Positions 1-11,159 of a stretch of DNA of 36,290 nucleotides are shown here, piece after piece (position 1 is the stretch's first letter; the number at the start of each line of letters is the position of its first letter). The DNA is taken from assembly GCA_049999725.1 (NCBI GenBank), contig JBNGIS010021830.1:94273-130562 (forward strand). Reading direction: 5' to 3'. The DNA comes from Haplomitrium mnioides (taxonomy: Eukaryota > Marchantiophyta > Haplomitriopsida > Calobryales). The position numbers were made by a program, and so were the translations under genes. Below the pieces are notes generated by a model that ran no database searches, had not been told where the DNA came from, and was given only the letters and a program-made list of their open reading frames with translations.

Positions 1-205
1 TTTGCATAAGGAAATTGACTCTTGCTCTATCATGCTTGTTGAAACGGTAAAAAATGAACCTAAAAAACTCATGTACTTTTTGTTTTTAAAAAATAACCTC
101 GGTTTTTGAAATTTTTAAGCTCAAAAACCACAATTTTTCCTAAAAAAAAGGGTTCATGTTTTGAGTTGCATGTGTTTGGTTCAAAGTAGAGGTTGTTCAA
201 AATGC
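1..205 (+). repeat. Gene-A-side terminal fragment of another copy of the two-gene repeat
   Basis: This stretch matches the reverse complement of about 27575-27785, the far end of copy 3 beyond gene A, over roughly 200 bp. It reads in the A-sense direction. It therefore looks like the tail of a preceding plus-oriented copy, most of which lies off the left edge. The similarity fades near 205, which helps define where the family's A-side end lies. A shorter, more diverged version occurs near 9520-9560 at the end of copy 1. Confidence 0.7.
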
Positions 206-440
206 TAATGTTAAAATTTTCACCTTCATCATGAAAAAGTTAAAGTTGATGGTTGATATCCTTCATCTTTTCACAACAAACTAGCCATTTGTAGGCTAGC
301 TTTTATGGTTGAAGAACCTTCAAAACATCCAAATACCAATAAGGCTTTGGTTGAACTAGTTTGGGAGCATTGGTCTATAATGCCATTTTCTCCAAAGTTT
401 AAAATTGTAAAAATAGAGGACAAAAATATTACACAAAAAA
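206..440. other. Unassigned spacer between repeat tail and copy 1 promoter
   Basis: No recognisable gene. A short plus-strand open stretch (about 309-451) could be a coding fragment but matches nothing I know and nothing in the other copies. Copies 2 and 3 have gene B exon 1 on this side of the promoter and here it is absent, so gene B has been deleted or replaced. Confidence 0.4.
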
Positions 441-594
441 GTTCACAATGAATGAAAGGCAAAAATTGGCCAAAGAGGATGAAAAAAAAAAAAAACAAAA
501 ACCAGAAAGTGAACTCGTGAGTTTCTTTCCATTGTTGTCGTTTTTAATACCAAAATGTAAAAGAACGCGTTTTCCCGCAAAAAAATGATTCATG

Positions 595-645
595 GAGCTC
601 TTGACACATAGGTTCGCATGGTGCAAAAAAAAAATAGTATATAAA
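595..645 (+). promoter_or_regulatory. Gene A promoter of copy 1: conserved box plus TATA
   Basis: A box at 595-621 beginning GAGCTCTTGACACATAGG is nearly identical in copy 3 (33644-33670, other strand) and clearly related in copy 2 (17830-17856). A TATA element, AGTATATAAAG, follows at about 635-645, about 180 bp before the gene A start. The matching TATA at 17873-17883 in copy 2 supports it. Confidence 0.65.
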
Positions 646-825
646 GCTTTGCTCATTTTCATCTTTGTAAATTTTTTTTTCATTTCCTTCACAAAAGTTT
701 CATAATTTTGTCGTTTTGTGCAAGTTTCTTAAGAAACACATCTTTTGGATATGTTAGTATGAGTTAAGAATATTTGATAAAATACTTTTCTTAAGTTTCT
801 TCTTTGTCATTATTACTTTTCAATA

Positions 826-2141
826 GATGAGGCTTTCAAATACAAGAAGAGGTTAGAATTTCAAGATTCATGTTCTCAAAAAAGTGGTACTTTTGGCTAA
901 CAACTTGAGATAGTTTCCAACCACTGTTATGAGAAGATAAATGTTCGAATACCTAAAGAATCAAGTATGATGGTGAGTATTTTGAGGAAAAAGATGGTAG
1001 TTGTTGAATTAGATACGTAAACACAAGAAGATCGAGCAAGTGATCCCTATGCGTGCATAAGATCATGGATTGAACTCAATGTACGCATAAGATCAAGAAG
1101 TGAACCCAATGTACGCATAAGATCAAGGAGTGAACAACTTGTGCACAAAACATCAAAAAAGGAACCTAATACGCACATAGGATCCAACACTCAACCTTTT
1201 GCATATATTGGATCTTTATTGCCGATCAAGCGGTCAAGATTGAATCTTTCTTTTGACTATTCCAACATATCAACAAAAAGATGTTCAAGCCAAAATTTCT
1301 AGATGGTTGTGGACCTTTCTTCATTCTCATCAAATGAAGACCACAATGTTCAAGATCCAAATCTATTTGTTCAAAACACAAAAAACATAGAATCGGTGGA
1401 CAATTTCAATTTTGGAGATAATTCGTTGTCACCGATGGCACCACTCAAACAATATGTGATTTCTAGTCAAGTTGGACCTCTAAATGAGATTGGGAAATCT
1501 TTAAGAAACCAATTTCATTTAGAGTAATCTTCATACAACAAATTAGGAAATGATTCTAGCAAAGAGTCTCAATTAACCAACATTTTGTTGGAGCTATCGC
1601 CAAGGGCCCTGATTATTTTACAAAATAAATTCCTAATACTCAAGATATTGATGAATTTTCTATTTCGTCATGGTGCACTTCTACCAATCCTCAATGTAGT
1701 CTACATCAATCTAAAACTTATTTCAAATGAACAAACAATGTTATCGATGATGCTCAAGATATCTAAGATGATGAATTATCTCTGATGGTTAGATTTGTCT
1801 ACGATCTGAATCGACCGACAATACATAGGAATTCTTTGTTTGGGCCAAAACCCAAACAGGTAAGCATTTTACGTGAAAATTCTTTACGAAAAGTCCATCA
1901 TGATGAGAGCTTTGCAAAGAAAAATCTTGATCCAATGTCAATTTTGAAATTAAGGAGAATTTCATGTTGTCGAAATAATTGTTTGTCATTGTGCAAGATA
2001 GATTTTTTGAAAACTGTAACAGAAACATATTTTCGACAAAGAATGAAGAATCAAGATATTGCATTGTAGTAGAGAATACCAAGAAAAGACTCTGATGTTG
2101 ACAATTGGTTCACTCTGCTTGGAAGTACTGTTGTCTGTAGA
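826..2141 (+). pseudogene. Gene A exon 1 (first part), DUF7869-type protein, copy 1
   Basis: The N-terminal part of gene A, degenerate. After the start codon a small indel shifts the frame; the sequence then reads KKRLEFQDS, the same opening as copies 2 and 3. Several stops and frameshifts follow. Conserved blocks include a Ser-rich region (VDLSSFSS), NFGDNSLSP, a stretch with 10-residue repeats, and a Cys-containing block (RISCCRNNCLSLC) ending in the equivalent of the WFTLPGG segment. In DUF7869-family proteins this upstream region is generally a Cys-bearing, poorly conserved head preceding the catalytic-like core. Transcription would start from the TATA near 640. The exon is broken at 2141 by an LTR-type insertion and resumes at 5677. 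It is certainly non-functional. The family assignment rests on the downstream core in exon 2. Confidence 0.75.
1043..1205 (+). repeat. 30-bp palindromic repeats within gene A exon 1, copy 1
   Basis: About five degenerate units of about 30 bp, each with a dyad centred on TGTACGCATA-like sequence followed by AGATCAAG and GTGAAC. In frame they give a 10-residue repeat of the type NVRIRSRSEP. Homologous arrays occupy the same place in copy 2 (18255-18380) and copy 3 (33100-33235). Confidence 0.7.
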
Positions 2142-2925
2142 TGTCAGCCAGTGATTTAGGGTACTAAGGTAAAATTCAAGAAACCGGAAGCAGCATTGGC
2201 ACAATGTCCCTTTTGCAAGTGTAAAGGCACATTGGGAGCAGTGGATTGACATCAATTAGGTAGTAAGAATAGAGCGCATGAATCCTCGGAGGATGAGAAG
2301 GGAACCATGATCGCCAGCCAAGGGAGAGGTACCACTACCAATATCCGAAGTGGGCAAGTGAGAAGTTGTGGATCTCTTGAGGATGCGGGGATCGAAGCTG
2401 AGTAGGGAAGAAGGGAACGCCCACCCAAGGTGAAGCGATCAGAGGAGGAAGAGTGGATCTACAACATGGAAACTCAAAGACACTCAGAGAAGAGAGAGAC
2501 CGCAGACATGTCTTGCAGCAGCCACACATCAGGAGCAAGGATCAGAGAAGGAAGGAGGAGTCGAGATCGTCACAGGGGCAAGCTAGGCTAGGGAGCAAGA
2601 GACACCTCAATTGCGGAAGCGCGAGCGCACTCTGCAAGGGTTCGATCGGCCTTTTTCTCTTGAATCCGCGAATCCTAGCTGAAACGTGGAGTTCTATGAA
2701 GGCTCCGCGAGATTCCACAGAAATGTGGGAATTCATAAACGATGTGGCGGCTCGAGGGAGCCTGAGAATCTTCACGGGAAGTGGTGGGGCACATAAACTT
2801 TAACGAGATTGCACCTCCCTAAGTAGGAGTCCCGGTTAAGTAGGTTATGATCCGTCTTCCGACGTGGAGGGTCCGCTTAACAGGGATCCGTCGAGAGGCC
2901 CAATCGGGGAGCAAGGAGGGATCAC

Positions 2926-3410
2926 CCGAAAAGGCGATCTATCGCGGGTCCGATCAAAAGAAAACCAATCAACGCTGAAGGGGTGACTTAGTGCAGATTC
3001 GACTAAAGGAAGATCGAGGAAGCCGAAGGGGTGACTTAGCGCAGATCTGACCAAAGGAGAACGGATGAAGCCAAAAAGGGGATGAATCACAGGTCTGGTC
3101 AAACAAAGAGTAAGTAACGGCAAAAAGACAACCTATCGACGATTCGGTAAGACGGAGAGCAGACGTGCCAAAAAGGTGATCCATCACAAGTCGTCCAACG
3201 GGAAGAAAGAGGTGAGCCAGAAACGCGATATGTCGACGATCCAACTTGGAGAGAGGAAGGATGCACCGAAAATGCGACTTATTGAGGAACTGAATAGCAA
3301 GGTGGGATCAATCAGAAAGGCGATTTAGCGTAGAACTAACCGGAGGAAGAAGCAAGCAGCGCCAAAAAGATGTCCGGTTGCAGAATCGGCAAGACAAAGG
3401 GGAAAGTTTG
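2926..3410. repeat. 48-bp tandem repeat array, about 10 units
   Basis: Degenerate units of about 48 bp begin with variants of CCGAAAAGGCGAT and continue with an ATCGCAG-like core and a purine-rich tail; starts fall near 2926, 2975, 3022, 3070, 3120, 3168, 3217, 3266, 3313 and 3362. Because 48 is a multiple of three, open frames with 16-residue repeats arise on the minus strand. These are a by-product, not genes. Confidence 0.8.
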
Positions 3411-3619
3411 ACAGAGTACGGTCGCAACATTTGAAAGTTTGACAGAGGAGGCAGGCGCTCTTTTGTCTCTCTTACAACGAGCGTGGTGACAAGTTGGCGA
3501 AAGGAGCGTCGGGCGTTGTTGTTTTTATGACGAGGGAGTTTTGAAACGACGACATTGGCACAAGTTCTTACTCAAAGAGGGAAAGATTTACGGATGACAC
3601 GGCATCTACGAGAGGTCCG

Positions 3620-3986
3620 CGGGTCAACTTCGGAAGAAAGTTAGCTCGACGGTCCGCCGACCCCTTTGCGGGGCGGCATCGGATGGCGGCCTTCGGATGA
3701 CGTGGTGCCTTGAGAAGCTTAGAGGGGATTTCACGGGTCAACTTCATAAGAAAGTTAGCCCGACGGTCCGCCTACCCCTTTGTGGGGCAGCGTTGGACAG
3801 TGCTCTTCGGATGACGTGGCGACCTCAGGGTCCTCGGGCAAGTCAGATGACACGTGCAGCAGGTGGGAGCTCGTCGGGCCTCAAGCCACGAGCATGTCAA
3901 CTTTGGAAGACAGGGTTAGTGCGACGGTTTGCCTACTCTTTTGCGAGGCGGCGTCGGACGGCGGGGCCTCGGATGACGTGGGGCTC
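3620..3986. repeat. Three-unit repeat of about 92 bp, GC-rich
   Basis: Three related blocks at 3620-3710, 3733-3825 and 3893-3986 share GGGTCAACTTC, GACGGTCCGCC, CCCCTTTGCGGGGCGGC and CGGATGACGTGG. Spacers are about 22 and 67 bp. The CCCCTTTGCGGGG segment can form a hairpin. It lies inside the LTR-type insertion. Confidence 0.75.
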
Positions 3987-5676
3987 AAAGGAGTCACTTA
4001 GAATATTTGGGAGAATTTGAAGAGATTATGTGGACTAGGGTCCGCGGGGCGCTTCAGAACTCTGTTCCAAAGAACCCTTCAGACTTGGTTCCGTAGGAAT
4101 TTGCAGAATCTCAGCCCGCAAGATTCCTCAGACTCCCCTTAGAAGTTACCATTGTACTTGGCTTTTCCCAACCAACCGATAGGACACACGACGCGCTCTT
4201 CTTTTCCGTTGTAACGGGGATAACAACCTTGCGAGACACGTGTTGCCACCTCCCATTCCGAGCCAACGAGATTAACGACCTTCTTTGAAATGGGCTCGAG
4301 GGATCAGCGCTCGGGTGGTATACATCGGGGGTCTCTAATTTTGTTCAGGTTGATGCACAAGCGATCTAAGGATGCGACAACGACCTCAAGACAGCGAAAT
4401 TGCAATGAGGTAAGGCAGAAGGAAGAATTCAGTGAGAAGCTGCGTGAAGCGGGTGAACTAGCTCTGGGGGCAAGCGGGAGCTCGGAGGTGGACTGGAGGG
4501 GCGTCGAGAATTGCTGAGTGAGGATCTCTAGAGGCTCGGGTGATCCAGGTGAACTCGTCCCCGTGAGTGGACCAAAAGCAAGGGTGGACCGATACATGAG
4601 CTAGAAGGGATTCTTGCTTGCTGAGAATTTGGGAGAGGCTGCCAAGTGAGGAGCTTAGGGTCGTCTCTGCATTCCTTGTGCAAGAACATCAACCCAGAGT
4701 GTTCGGAGTACACTCTGGTGTAACTCGTCAAGTGGAGCTGAGAGGGGGAGCTGCGTTAGTGCCCGCGCACTACGAAGTAAGACCTGTGGAGGCTCGGGGT
4801 GGAGTGGGCTACTTGCAGCCGAGAAGACTGTCTCCCAGAGGTGGGGGTGAAAGAAATCCTCTTCCTAACATGAGGAAGTAAATTCAAGGCTTCTCGCGAG
4901 GGAAGTTGAAAATCTATCTAGAAAGAGGGGTGTGTGGGTGAAAGTTGATCGGAAGGCTGAAAGGCAGCCAGTGATTCAGAAGGGAAGTATCAGTTGGTGA
5001 AATCAGTCCAGAGGGTCTTCAAGAACTCTGTTTCTAATGCAGTACATAGTTGGGATTGTTCTATGCATATGTGTATAGTTAGATTTTCATTCTGCTTTTG
5101 CATTCTAGAGACATTTCAGATTAGACTACATCAGGACAATTGAGCAGACCCTGGGATAGCCTTGGAGGGGGAGTCCAATCCCATGACACAGTTCTGATAT
5201 CCTGTGAGTAAATGCTCTTTGTTTCTGATCCTGCTGTATAGATAGGAATTAGTTCATCTTAGGATAGTTAGGATCAGCTGTACTAGTTCTGTGACAACCC
5301 TAAGAGGGGGAGTCCAGTCCTCTTGTATTGTTCATTGGTGCATATCACAAGCACATTTCTGCCCCAAAGCGCAAATAAGGTAGCAGGGTCTGAGTCATTG
5401 GGCCCTTGGAATAAAGTGAAGGAATTACACAAAGAACCGATGGGGGTTATGAATGTGGACATGGGGGTTGTATGAATGACTAACTTGAGTGCAACCAAAA
5501 GAGAGTGAGTGGTGTGCTAAAGTCTTGGAAGGAAAGGGAGAATCCTTAAGGCCTCAAAGTGTTAACTAGCAAGGGGCCATATCAGAAAAGAACCTGAAAG
5601 CCCTGAATCTATCCTCCCCTGCTTTCAAAGCAACGCTTGAAAAGGGTAAGCCCTGGAACATAGGAGTGACAGTAGA

Positions 5677-5760
5677 AGAGCCTTCAAATTAATATTATCA
5701 GTAGGAAATGTAGAATTCAAAGAATTCCAATCTCAAAAACGTATCGAAAATTGAAGTTCC
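5677..5760 (+). pseudogene. Gene A exon 1 (short continuation), copy 1
   Basis: Sequence resumes immediately after the target duplication with AGAGCCTTCAAATTAATATT, matching 19280-19305 in copy 2 and the complementary strand near 32100 in copy 3 (RAFKLIL). Homology stops near 5760. The segment that encodes the GVFT, CDYYKTYLKE and CETCEE blocks in copy 3 is deleted here, and the next match is late intron sequence (from about 5900). Confidence 0.7.
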
Positions 5761-6047
5761 AGTTTGTGAACCAAAGTGCATAAATCTTGGTTTTCTCCTC
5801 TTGAAACTTTTGCTTATTTTGAGTCAAAGACAAGTACTTATTGTGAATGTTGTTGAGATTCTCTTATATTTAAAATAGCTAAGGTTTATATTTAATCAAA
5901 ATTTTAATTTTCACCTCTACTAATACAAACATCTCTTGAAGTTGATTTGAATATTTTTAGTGTCTTGGATTATCTTTTGAAATTTGAAACATCAAGACAC
6001 ATTTCACTGAACTACTTTTTTCTCTTTGGTGTTTTGTGATGATGAAG

Positions 6048-8171
6048 TTAAATATAATTGCTAATTGTTTCTTCATCATGACCAGCAAATAAAAGAAAGA
6101 ACTGAAATTGCAAACCATGAAAGAAAATGTTATATTGATGGTCGAAAGCACTTGGGAATTGTGATTGATAGAATGGAACAACCATTCCACACTAGCCTTC
6201 TCCACCAAAATACATTGATAAAGATTGTTTGGTTGGTATGCGTGTTGTTGGTGCCTTAATATTCAATTATGCTCTTTCTTCAAGGGTCTTCTTAACCTAC
6301 ATAAACTTGAGAAGCGACTCTAATTTGACAGTTATGGTGCTCAATAGAATATTATGTGACTTTTAAGGGTCGCTACCACTAACTTTGTATCTTCAATTGG
6401 ATAATATGACACGAAAGAAAAAGAATTCCATCTTATTTGGATATCTTTGTCTCTTTTTTGCCAGGAATGTTTTTTGAATAATCAAGGTGGGATTTCTCAT
6501 GGTTGGCCATGCTGCCTATCAATTTGATCAAATGTTTACCAGATTCTTAAAACATTTGAAACATGTCAAAGCTTTTACGATTATGAGTCTTAGTGAAGTG
6601 TTATAATTATCTTATAATCCTTAACCTCCGGTAACTCTTTTGATGAAAAATTGGGATTTTAAAATGTTTTTACAACAATGCCACTCTCTAGTTCAAAGGA
6701 TACATGATACTACCTTTAATCAACAACTCAAGTTCAAGTTGAGTGAATCAAAGGCAAAGATTTGGAGAAACCAATTTTCAAGAGATGAATTGTGGTTACC
6801 TCCGAATGGTATTTGTCAACTCAAGTGCCTACTTGAAGTGGATAGAGAAATTTTAAGTTCAATGTTAATTCCTCTCAAGGCATATTTTGAAATCAAACAA
6901 TCTCAAAAGAAAGAAAGAAAAGTTGATGTAAAGAAATTAGTCTTTGTAATAAAGGAGAACATAAGTGAGAACTGCTACAAATTCTTTACAAATTCTGATA
7001 TTCAATGGTGGAATGAGTTTTTCCTTGCCCAACAATAGATTGCGGCTTACATTCTTGAAAGAAAAAAGACAAGAACTCAAAGCGAAATTTTCCTTTCCTC
7101 CTTCACAATCGACAAGTACTTGTAGTAGTCCTCAAAATGTTAATCTAGGTTCTCAATTTAATTCTCAACAAACAAACTTAAAGGAAGATTTTCTAGTAGA
7201 ACATATACTTTCTACACATTGAGCAATCTACGATAGAGCACCTAGGCAGTGAGAAGGGACTGTTTCATATAACACCATATACAAGCACAAATTTGGTAAC
7301 CTACATGATGTGAAAGCTAAAATATTTATTTGTGTGGTTGCTTTAATCGATCTAAAAGGCATATCATTTTGGATTGCCAAAGTCCTCAAAGTTTTGTCAT
7401 TTGATGAGGAAGAACCTCCTAACCAAAAACGAGTACATGTTCAATAGTTTGCTTGTGAAGATGAGGATTCCTTTTTTAGACACCTTTCCACCTTCACAAC
7501 AGGCAAGTACTTCTAATGATTCTCAAAATATTTATCTAGTTTACTAGCTTGATGATCAATAGATAGAGGAAGATGTTCTAGTAAAACATATACTTTCTAC
7601 ATGTCGAGCAATCTACGATAGAGCACCTTGGCAACAATAAGGGAATGTTTCAAATAACACCAAATACATGTACAAATTTAGCAACCTACATAATGTGAAA
7701 GCCAAAATGTTTATTTGTGTGGTTGCATCACTCGATCCAAAAGAGAGATCATATTGGATTACCAAAATACTCAAAGTTTTGTCATTTGATGAGGAAGAAC
7801 CTCCCAACCCAAAATGAGTACGTGTTCAATGGTTTGCTTGTGAGGTTGAGGATGCATTTTCTAGACAATAATTTCTAGAAAAAATAGCAACAACAAAAGG
7901 GAAATGCAAATCCAAGTTACATATTGATGTACTTGATGTAACACAAATCACAAATTTGTCTTTTGATTTTCTTCTCACACAAAAAAACCAATTGAGAAAA
8001 ACCACTCTAGCTACTATTAAATCAAATTTATTTGAGTATGAAAGACAAAAAGCAATCAATCCTAATGTGTTTGAAAGAGACTCAATCAATGTTGTTAACA
8101 CTAAGGTAGATCATGTAAATCTTGATCAATCTTTTGAAGTTGAATCTAAGGAAGTTGACATGAGTGACTAA
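6048..8171 (+). pseudogene. Gene A exon 2, DUF7869 core and C-terminus, copy 1
   Basis: Matches exon 2 of copy 3 throughout. In order: LHHDQQIKERTEIANHERK; a block ending IVIDRMEQ in place of IVIDGMDQ; LYLQLDNMT; FGYLCLF; GFLMVGH followed by a damaged THDQIDQ (AAYQFDQ here); then the conserved region from MFLQQCHSL through NISENCYKFF. The C-terminal part resembles a small BAH/chromo-like module (MFICVVASLDP, then VLSFDEEEPPNPK and VRVQWFACE) and ends in a charged tail (FEVESKEVDMSD). In DUF7869 proteins the Asp residues of DGMD and LDN and the GHTHxxIDQ motif are the conserved core, suggestive of an RNase H-like fold; the function is not established. Several stops and a tandem duplication are present. 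It is clearly a pseudogene. Confidence 0.82.
7092..7865 (+). repeat. Tandem duplication of the gene A C-terminal segment
   Basis: Units at about 7092-7480 and 7481-7865 are similar along their length, both running from a TCCTCCTTCACAA-like start to VRVQWFACE-type coding sequence. Copy 3 has a single version at about 29470-29870. The two units differ at many positions, so the duplication is old. Confidence 0.75.
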
Positions 8172-9560
8172 AGTCATTTAGAAATCTTATTGTATATTAC
8201 GTAGTTTTAGTTTATATTGTAGTTTAAGATTTTTTTATAAAGTAATTGAGAATGTTATCAAGGAATCTCTTGAATTTATATGCCAACTTAAACTTTTTAG
8301 TGTAAATCATTCCAAGTTCATTGTTATTCTTTTAAAATTAAACTTGAATATGTAATTAATATTTTCATTTGGTTTGTGAAATACTTTCTTATCTAAAATG
8401 TAGCTATATTCTTTCCTTCTTTATTGTTTTTTAAAAGAGTTTAATGTTTTGGTATCATTGAAGCGTCTGCCCAAATTGACTACTTAATCTTTTTCTTGTA
8501 AGAACTTTGATGCAAAAATTGAAGCCTTTAGTGCACTTTGACTAAAGTATAGAGCTTTGTATTCCTTTTACTTTTTGATTTTGAATCAAAAAATTAAATC
8601 TATAGCATACCTAGAGTTTATTACAAAAACTAGAACCTTTAACACATCTATACTAAGATGTACAAGTCTAAGCCCTATGCGCGTATAGACTTTGATCCAC
8701 AAGTCAAAACCTCATGCGTGCAAAGACTCTGCTGCGGAACATGAAACCTAGGCTCAACATAGTTTTTATTGCAAAGTGTTCAGATGTTGAGCTTAAATTC
8801 TTATGCACGCATAGACTTTGGTGTGGAGTGTTCAGATGTTGAGCTTGGATTCCTATTCGCATATAGACTTTGTGTGGAAGTCCAAGCCTTCCTCACGTAC
8901 TAACTCTGATATACTTTTCTCAACCTTCTACATACAATAACTACCGTGTAGAACTTAGATTCTACACCGCTCAAACACTCTCTTTTAGAACTCGAAGCCT
9001 TTTGTTTGGTGGACTTTGGTCAAAATCTTACAAATATTGCTTGCTTGTACTTTGAAGTAAATCTCTAAAGCCACTGCCTTTTGATTCTGAACTATGACTC
9101 CTTTGCATATATGATTATATGAATTACAAAAGATTTTTAATTGCTAAAACCATCTAAAATATGCCCACTTAAAATGTTTTGCACATAAATTTTCAACTAC
9201 AAAAGAAAGCTTCTTTCTTGCTTGAACTTGAAAATAGAGCTCTGAAATCCATGCAATGCTTCATTTTGTTGGTTATTATGCCTTATGAATCCAAACTCAT
9301 TTCCTTGACTTCTAGTCCGTTTGGATGTTTTCCTCATGTTTTCAAATTTTTTTCCAAAAAATAAGTTTTAAATAGCACTATGTCTATGTGCACATAACGT
9401 TTATACAACCAAATTTATTTCAAAATAACTTATTCTGACATATATTTCAATTTTTGGGCTTCTAAATATAATCAATGATAAATGCAAGTTTCTTGTAAAA
9501 ACATACCATAATTTTTATACTTTTCATCGATTCTCGCTCTATTATACTTGTTAAAACAAC
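8172..9560. repeat. Downstream region of copy 1 with palindromic units
   Basis: Non-coding, AT-rich sequence shared with copy 2 (21137-22046) and copy 3 (27560-29186). At 8676-8880 it holds palindromic units such as CTTATGCACGCATAGACTTT and the linker TGTTCAGATGTTGAGCTT, with a spacing of about 54 bp. The block ACTCATTTCCTTGACTTCTAG near 9296 is shared with both other copies. Similarity to the family end is lost just after 9560. Confidence 0.7.
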
Positions 9561-10380
9561 AAAAAAGAATGCTTCCATCCACTTTTTAAATACACCCACG
9601 CTCTAAGCTCTTGGAACTCATATGTGCTGCAAATTATGATCTACCACAAGTTTCCATTGACAAAAAGCTCAATCAAAGTACGAAATTGATCTCATAGAAA
9701 AACAAGTCAACTGGCTTCGAGGTGGAATGCTAGTTTAAGCAAGCAAGAATAGAACATACTATGAAATGCATCTACTTATAAATATCATATGTTCATGGTA
9801 AGGTACAAACCCTCATAAGATAATTCACGATGCCAAAGACACCAACTCGCCTTACTATTGTCTTGAGAATACAACCCCTCAATAGTTTCTATATTACCAA
9901 GCCACTAGATTTCTGGAGGCTCAACTAAACTCAATCACAGAACTCAAAGCTGAACCATGAAACCAAACAACATAGAGTAAAAGTAAACTCAACGAAATTG
10001 CTTATGGGCAAGCAAGAGAGATAGAAAAGTTCTATTCATGTAAGAAAGCTCCAAAAGAGTACGTCGAAGCAAATGTTGTATTGAGTGAAAAAAATGTTGT
10101 ATTGAGTGAAAAAACAATGCTCTGCTTGTCTTTGCAATTCATCCAAACTTAGCACCAAATGGTCAACATCTCCAAGTCATTAATTAGGTTTTGGGAAATC
10201 TCAATTGAATACGACATATCTTACAAAGGATTATTCCAAAGCTTCAATATGCAAGTTATAGTGAATTCTTCTAAAGTCAATGAGAATGCCAATAAATCTT
10301 CTTGGCTAATTTGGAATTATTGAAGTCAATTAGTCTTTTTGCGGAACCTAAAGTTAGTTTATTATTTATTACCGCAGGAT
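9561..10380. other. Intergenic, nothing assigned
   Basis: No supported gene. A perfect two-unit direct repeat of about 21 bp (AAATGTTGTATTGAGTGAAA) lies at 10071-10112. Base composition is more even than in the repeat copies. Confidence 0.4.
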
Positions 10381-11159
10381 GAAGCCCAGATCGTACGGAC
10401 TGCAAGACACTTGATTTGGAGGGACGCACGGATGCTGAACCCACACAAGATTCAAGTGGGCAATCATGTCGTATGGAAGACTACAAGTTGAGCATACATT
10501 CATTCAATAAAATCCGCATTCATTGAAATGAAAAGGATTGGATTTCCTCCCGACACTCAACTGCCAGTAGCAAAATTTTGAGAAAGTTTGACATTGTAAT
10601 GCACATGCAGTGTCGATGCAGCTCACCCAAAGTCTTCAGAATTTGGAGAAACCCCTTCATTATTCCAATACTGTTGAGCTTGTCATTCCATTCGATTCAA
10701 TTCGGCACACAGCTCAACAATGGAAGAACGATGATTGCAACGTCATCAAGAGAACGCAGCAAGCGCACTGAGGAAATATCTACAGTGAGATTCTGATTGC
10801 AGACATGCTCAAACTAAAATACGCTATCGTCACAGTGCGTGGAGTCCCTTGCCACTGAAGCCCTGCTTCGAAACGGATCGATGTTTGGTGTCCTTAATTT
10901 AATTTCGACGAGTTTTCAGGAATTGGAAGACTAAGTCCTACGGGCAAATTGAACAAATATTTTTAGAATATTAAAAGTCCATAGGGAGTCAGCTGGGAGA
11001 GGTCGAATGAAAGTGCGCTGTGTTACTCTCTTTCGTCGTGTTAGACCTTTGTTACTGTTCAGAGTTCACGCTATAAATCATGTGCTGCACCCAATTTGAT
11101 TCCGAAATCGTTGCAGTATTAAGCAAGAGCAAAAACTCCTGTTATTTTCAAGCATGATT
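10381..11159. other. Low-copy stretch downstream of the secreted-protein gene
   Basis: Not similar to any repeat in the window. It could hold further minus-strand exons or the 3' UTR of the gene starting at 11978; a minus-strand AATAAATAATAAA motif lies near 10355-10368. I could not fix any exon here. Confidence 0.35.

Larger units (their letters stand above)
2142..5671. mobile_element. 3.5-kb LTR-type insertion in gene A exon 1, no coding capacity seen
   Basis: The element starts TGTCA and ends TGACA, and is flanked by a perfect 5-bp target duplication, GTAGA (2137-2141 and 5672-5676). The uninterrupted site exists in copy 2 near 19276 (TCTGTAGAAGAGCC), which fixes both ends to the base. 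TG...CA ends with a 5-bp duplication are the signature of LTR-retrotransposon integration. No gag or pol reading frame is visible and no long direct terminal repeats were found by eye, so it may be a long solo LTR or a non-autonomous LTR element. It is much richer in G+C than its surroundings and contains two internal tandem arrays. Two GGGGGAGTCCA-like purine tracts lie near 5166 and 5306. The transcription direction is unknown. Confidence 0.8.
441..9560 (+). mobile_element. Copy 1 of the two-gene repeat (gene A only, interrupted)
   Basis: Collinear with copies 2 and 3 from the promoter through gene A exon 1, exon 2 and the downstream palindrome-rich region. Gene B is missing. The copy is split by a 3,530-bp LTR-type insertion at 2142-5671. 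It has an internal deletion near 5760-5800 that removes the rest of exon 1 and most of the intron, and a tandem duplication at 7092-7865. No terminal inverted repeats were found, so the limits are homology limits, and the assignment to mobile DNA is an inference from copy number, degeneracy and a transposase-like gene. Confidence 0.65.

Noticed and set aside
2453-4881. Open frames of 70-116 codons in the GC-rich insertion
   Set aside because: They follow from base composition and from tandem units whose lengths keep frame; no family motif is present.
4960-4985. Possible 3' LTR start (CAGCCAGTGATT, also at 2145)
   Set aside because: The match is only about 15 bp and the following sequence differs, so terminal direct repeats are not supported.
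1-9560. Terminal inverted repeats for the two-gene repeat
   Set aside because: I compared the sequences near 1, 9560, 12956, 22046 and 27560 by eye. The 1-205 match to 27575-27785 is a tail of the same side, not an inverted end.
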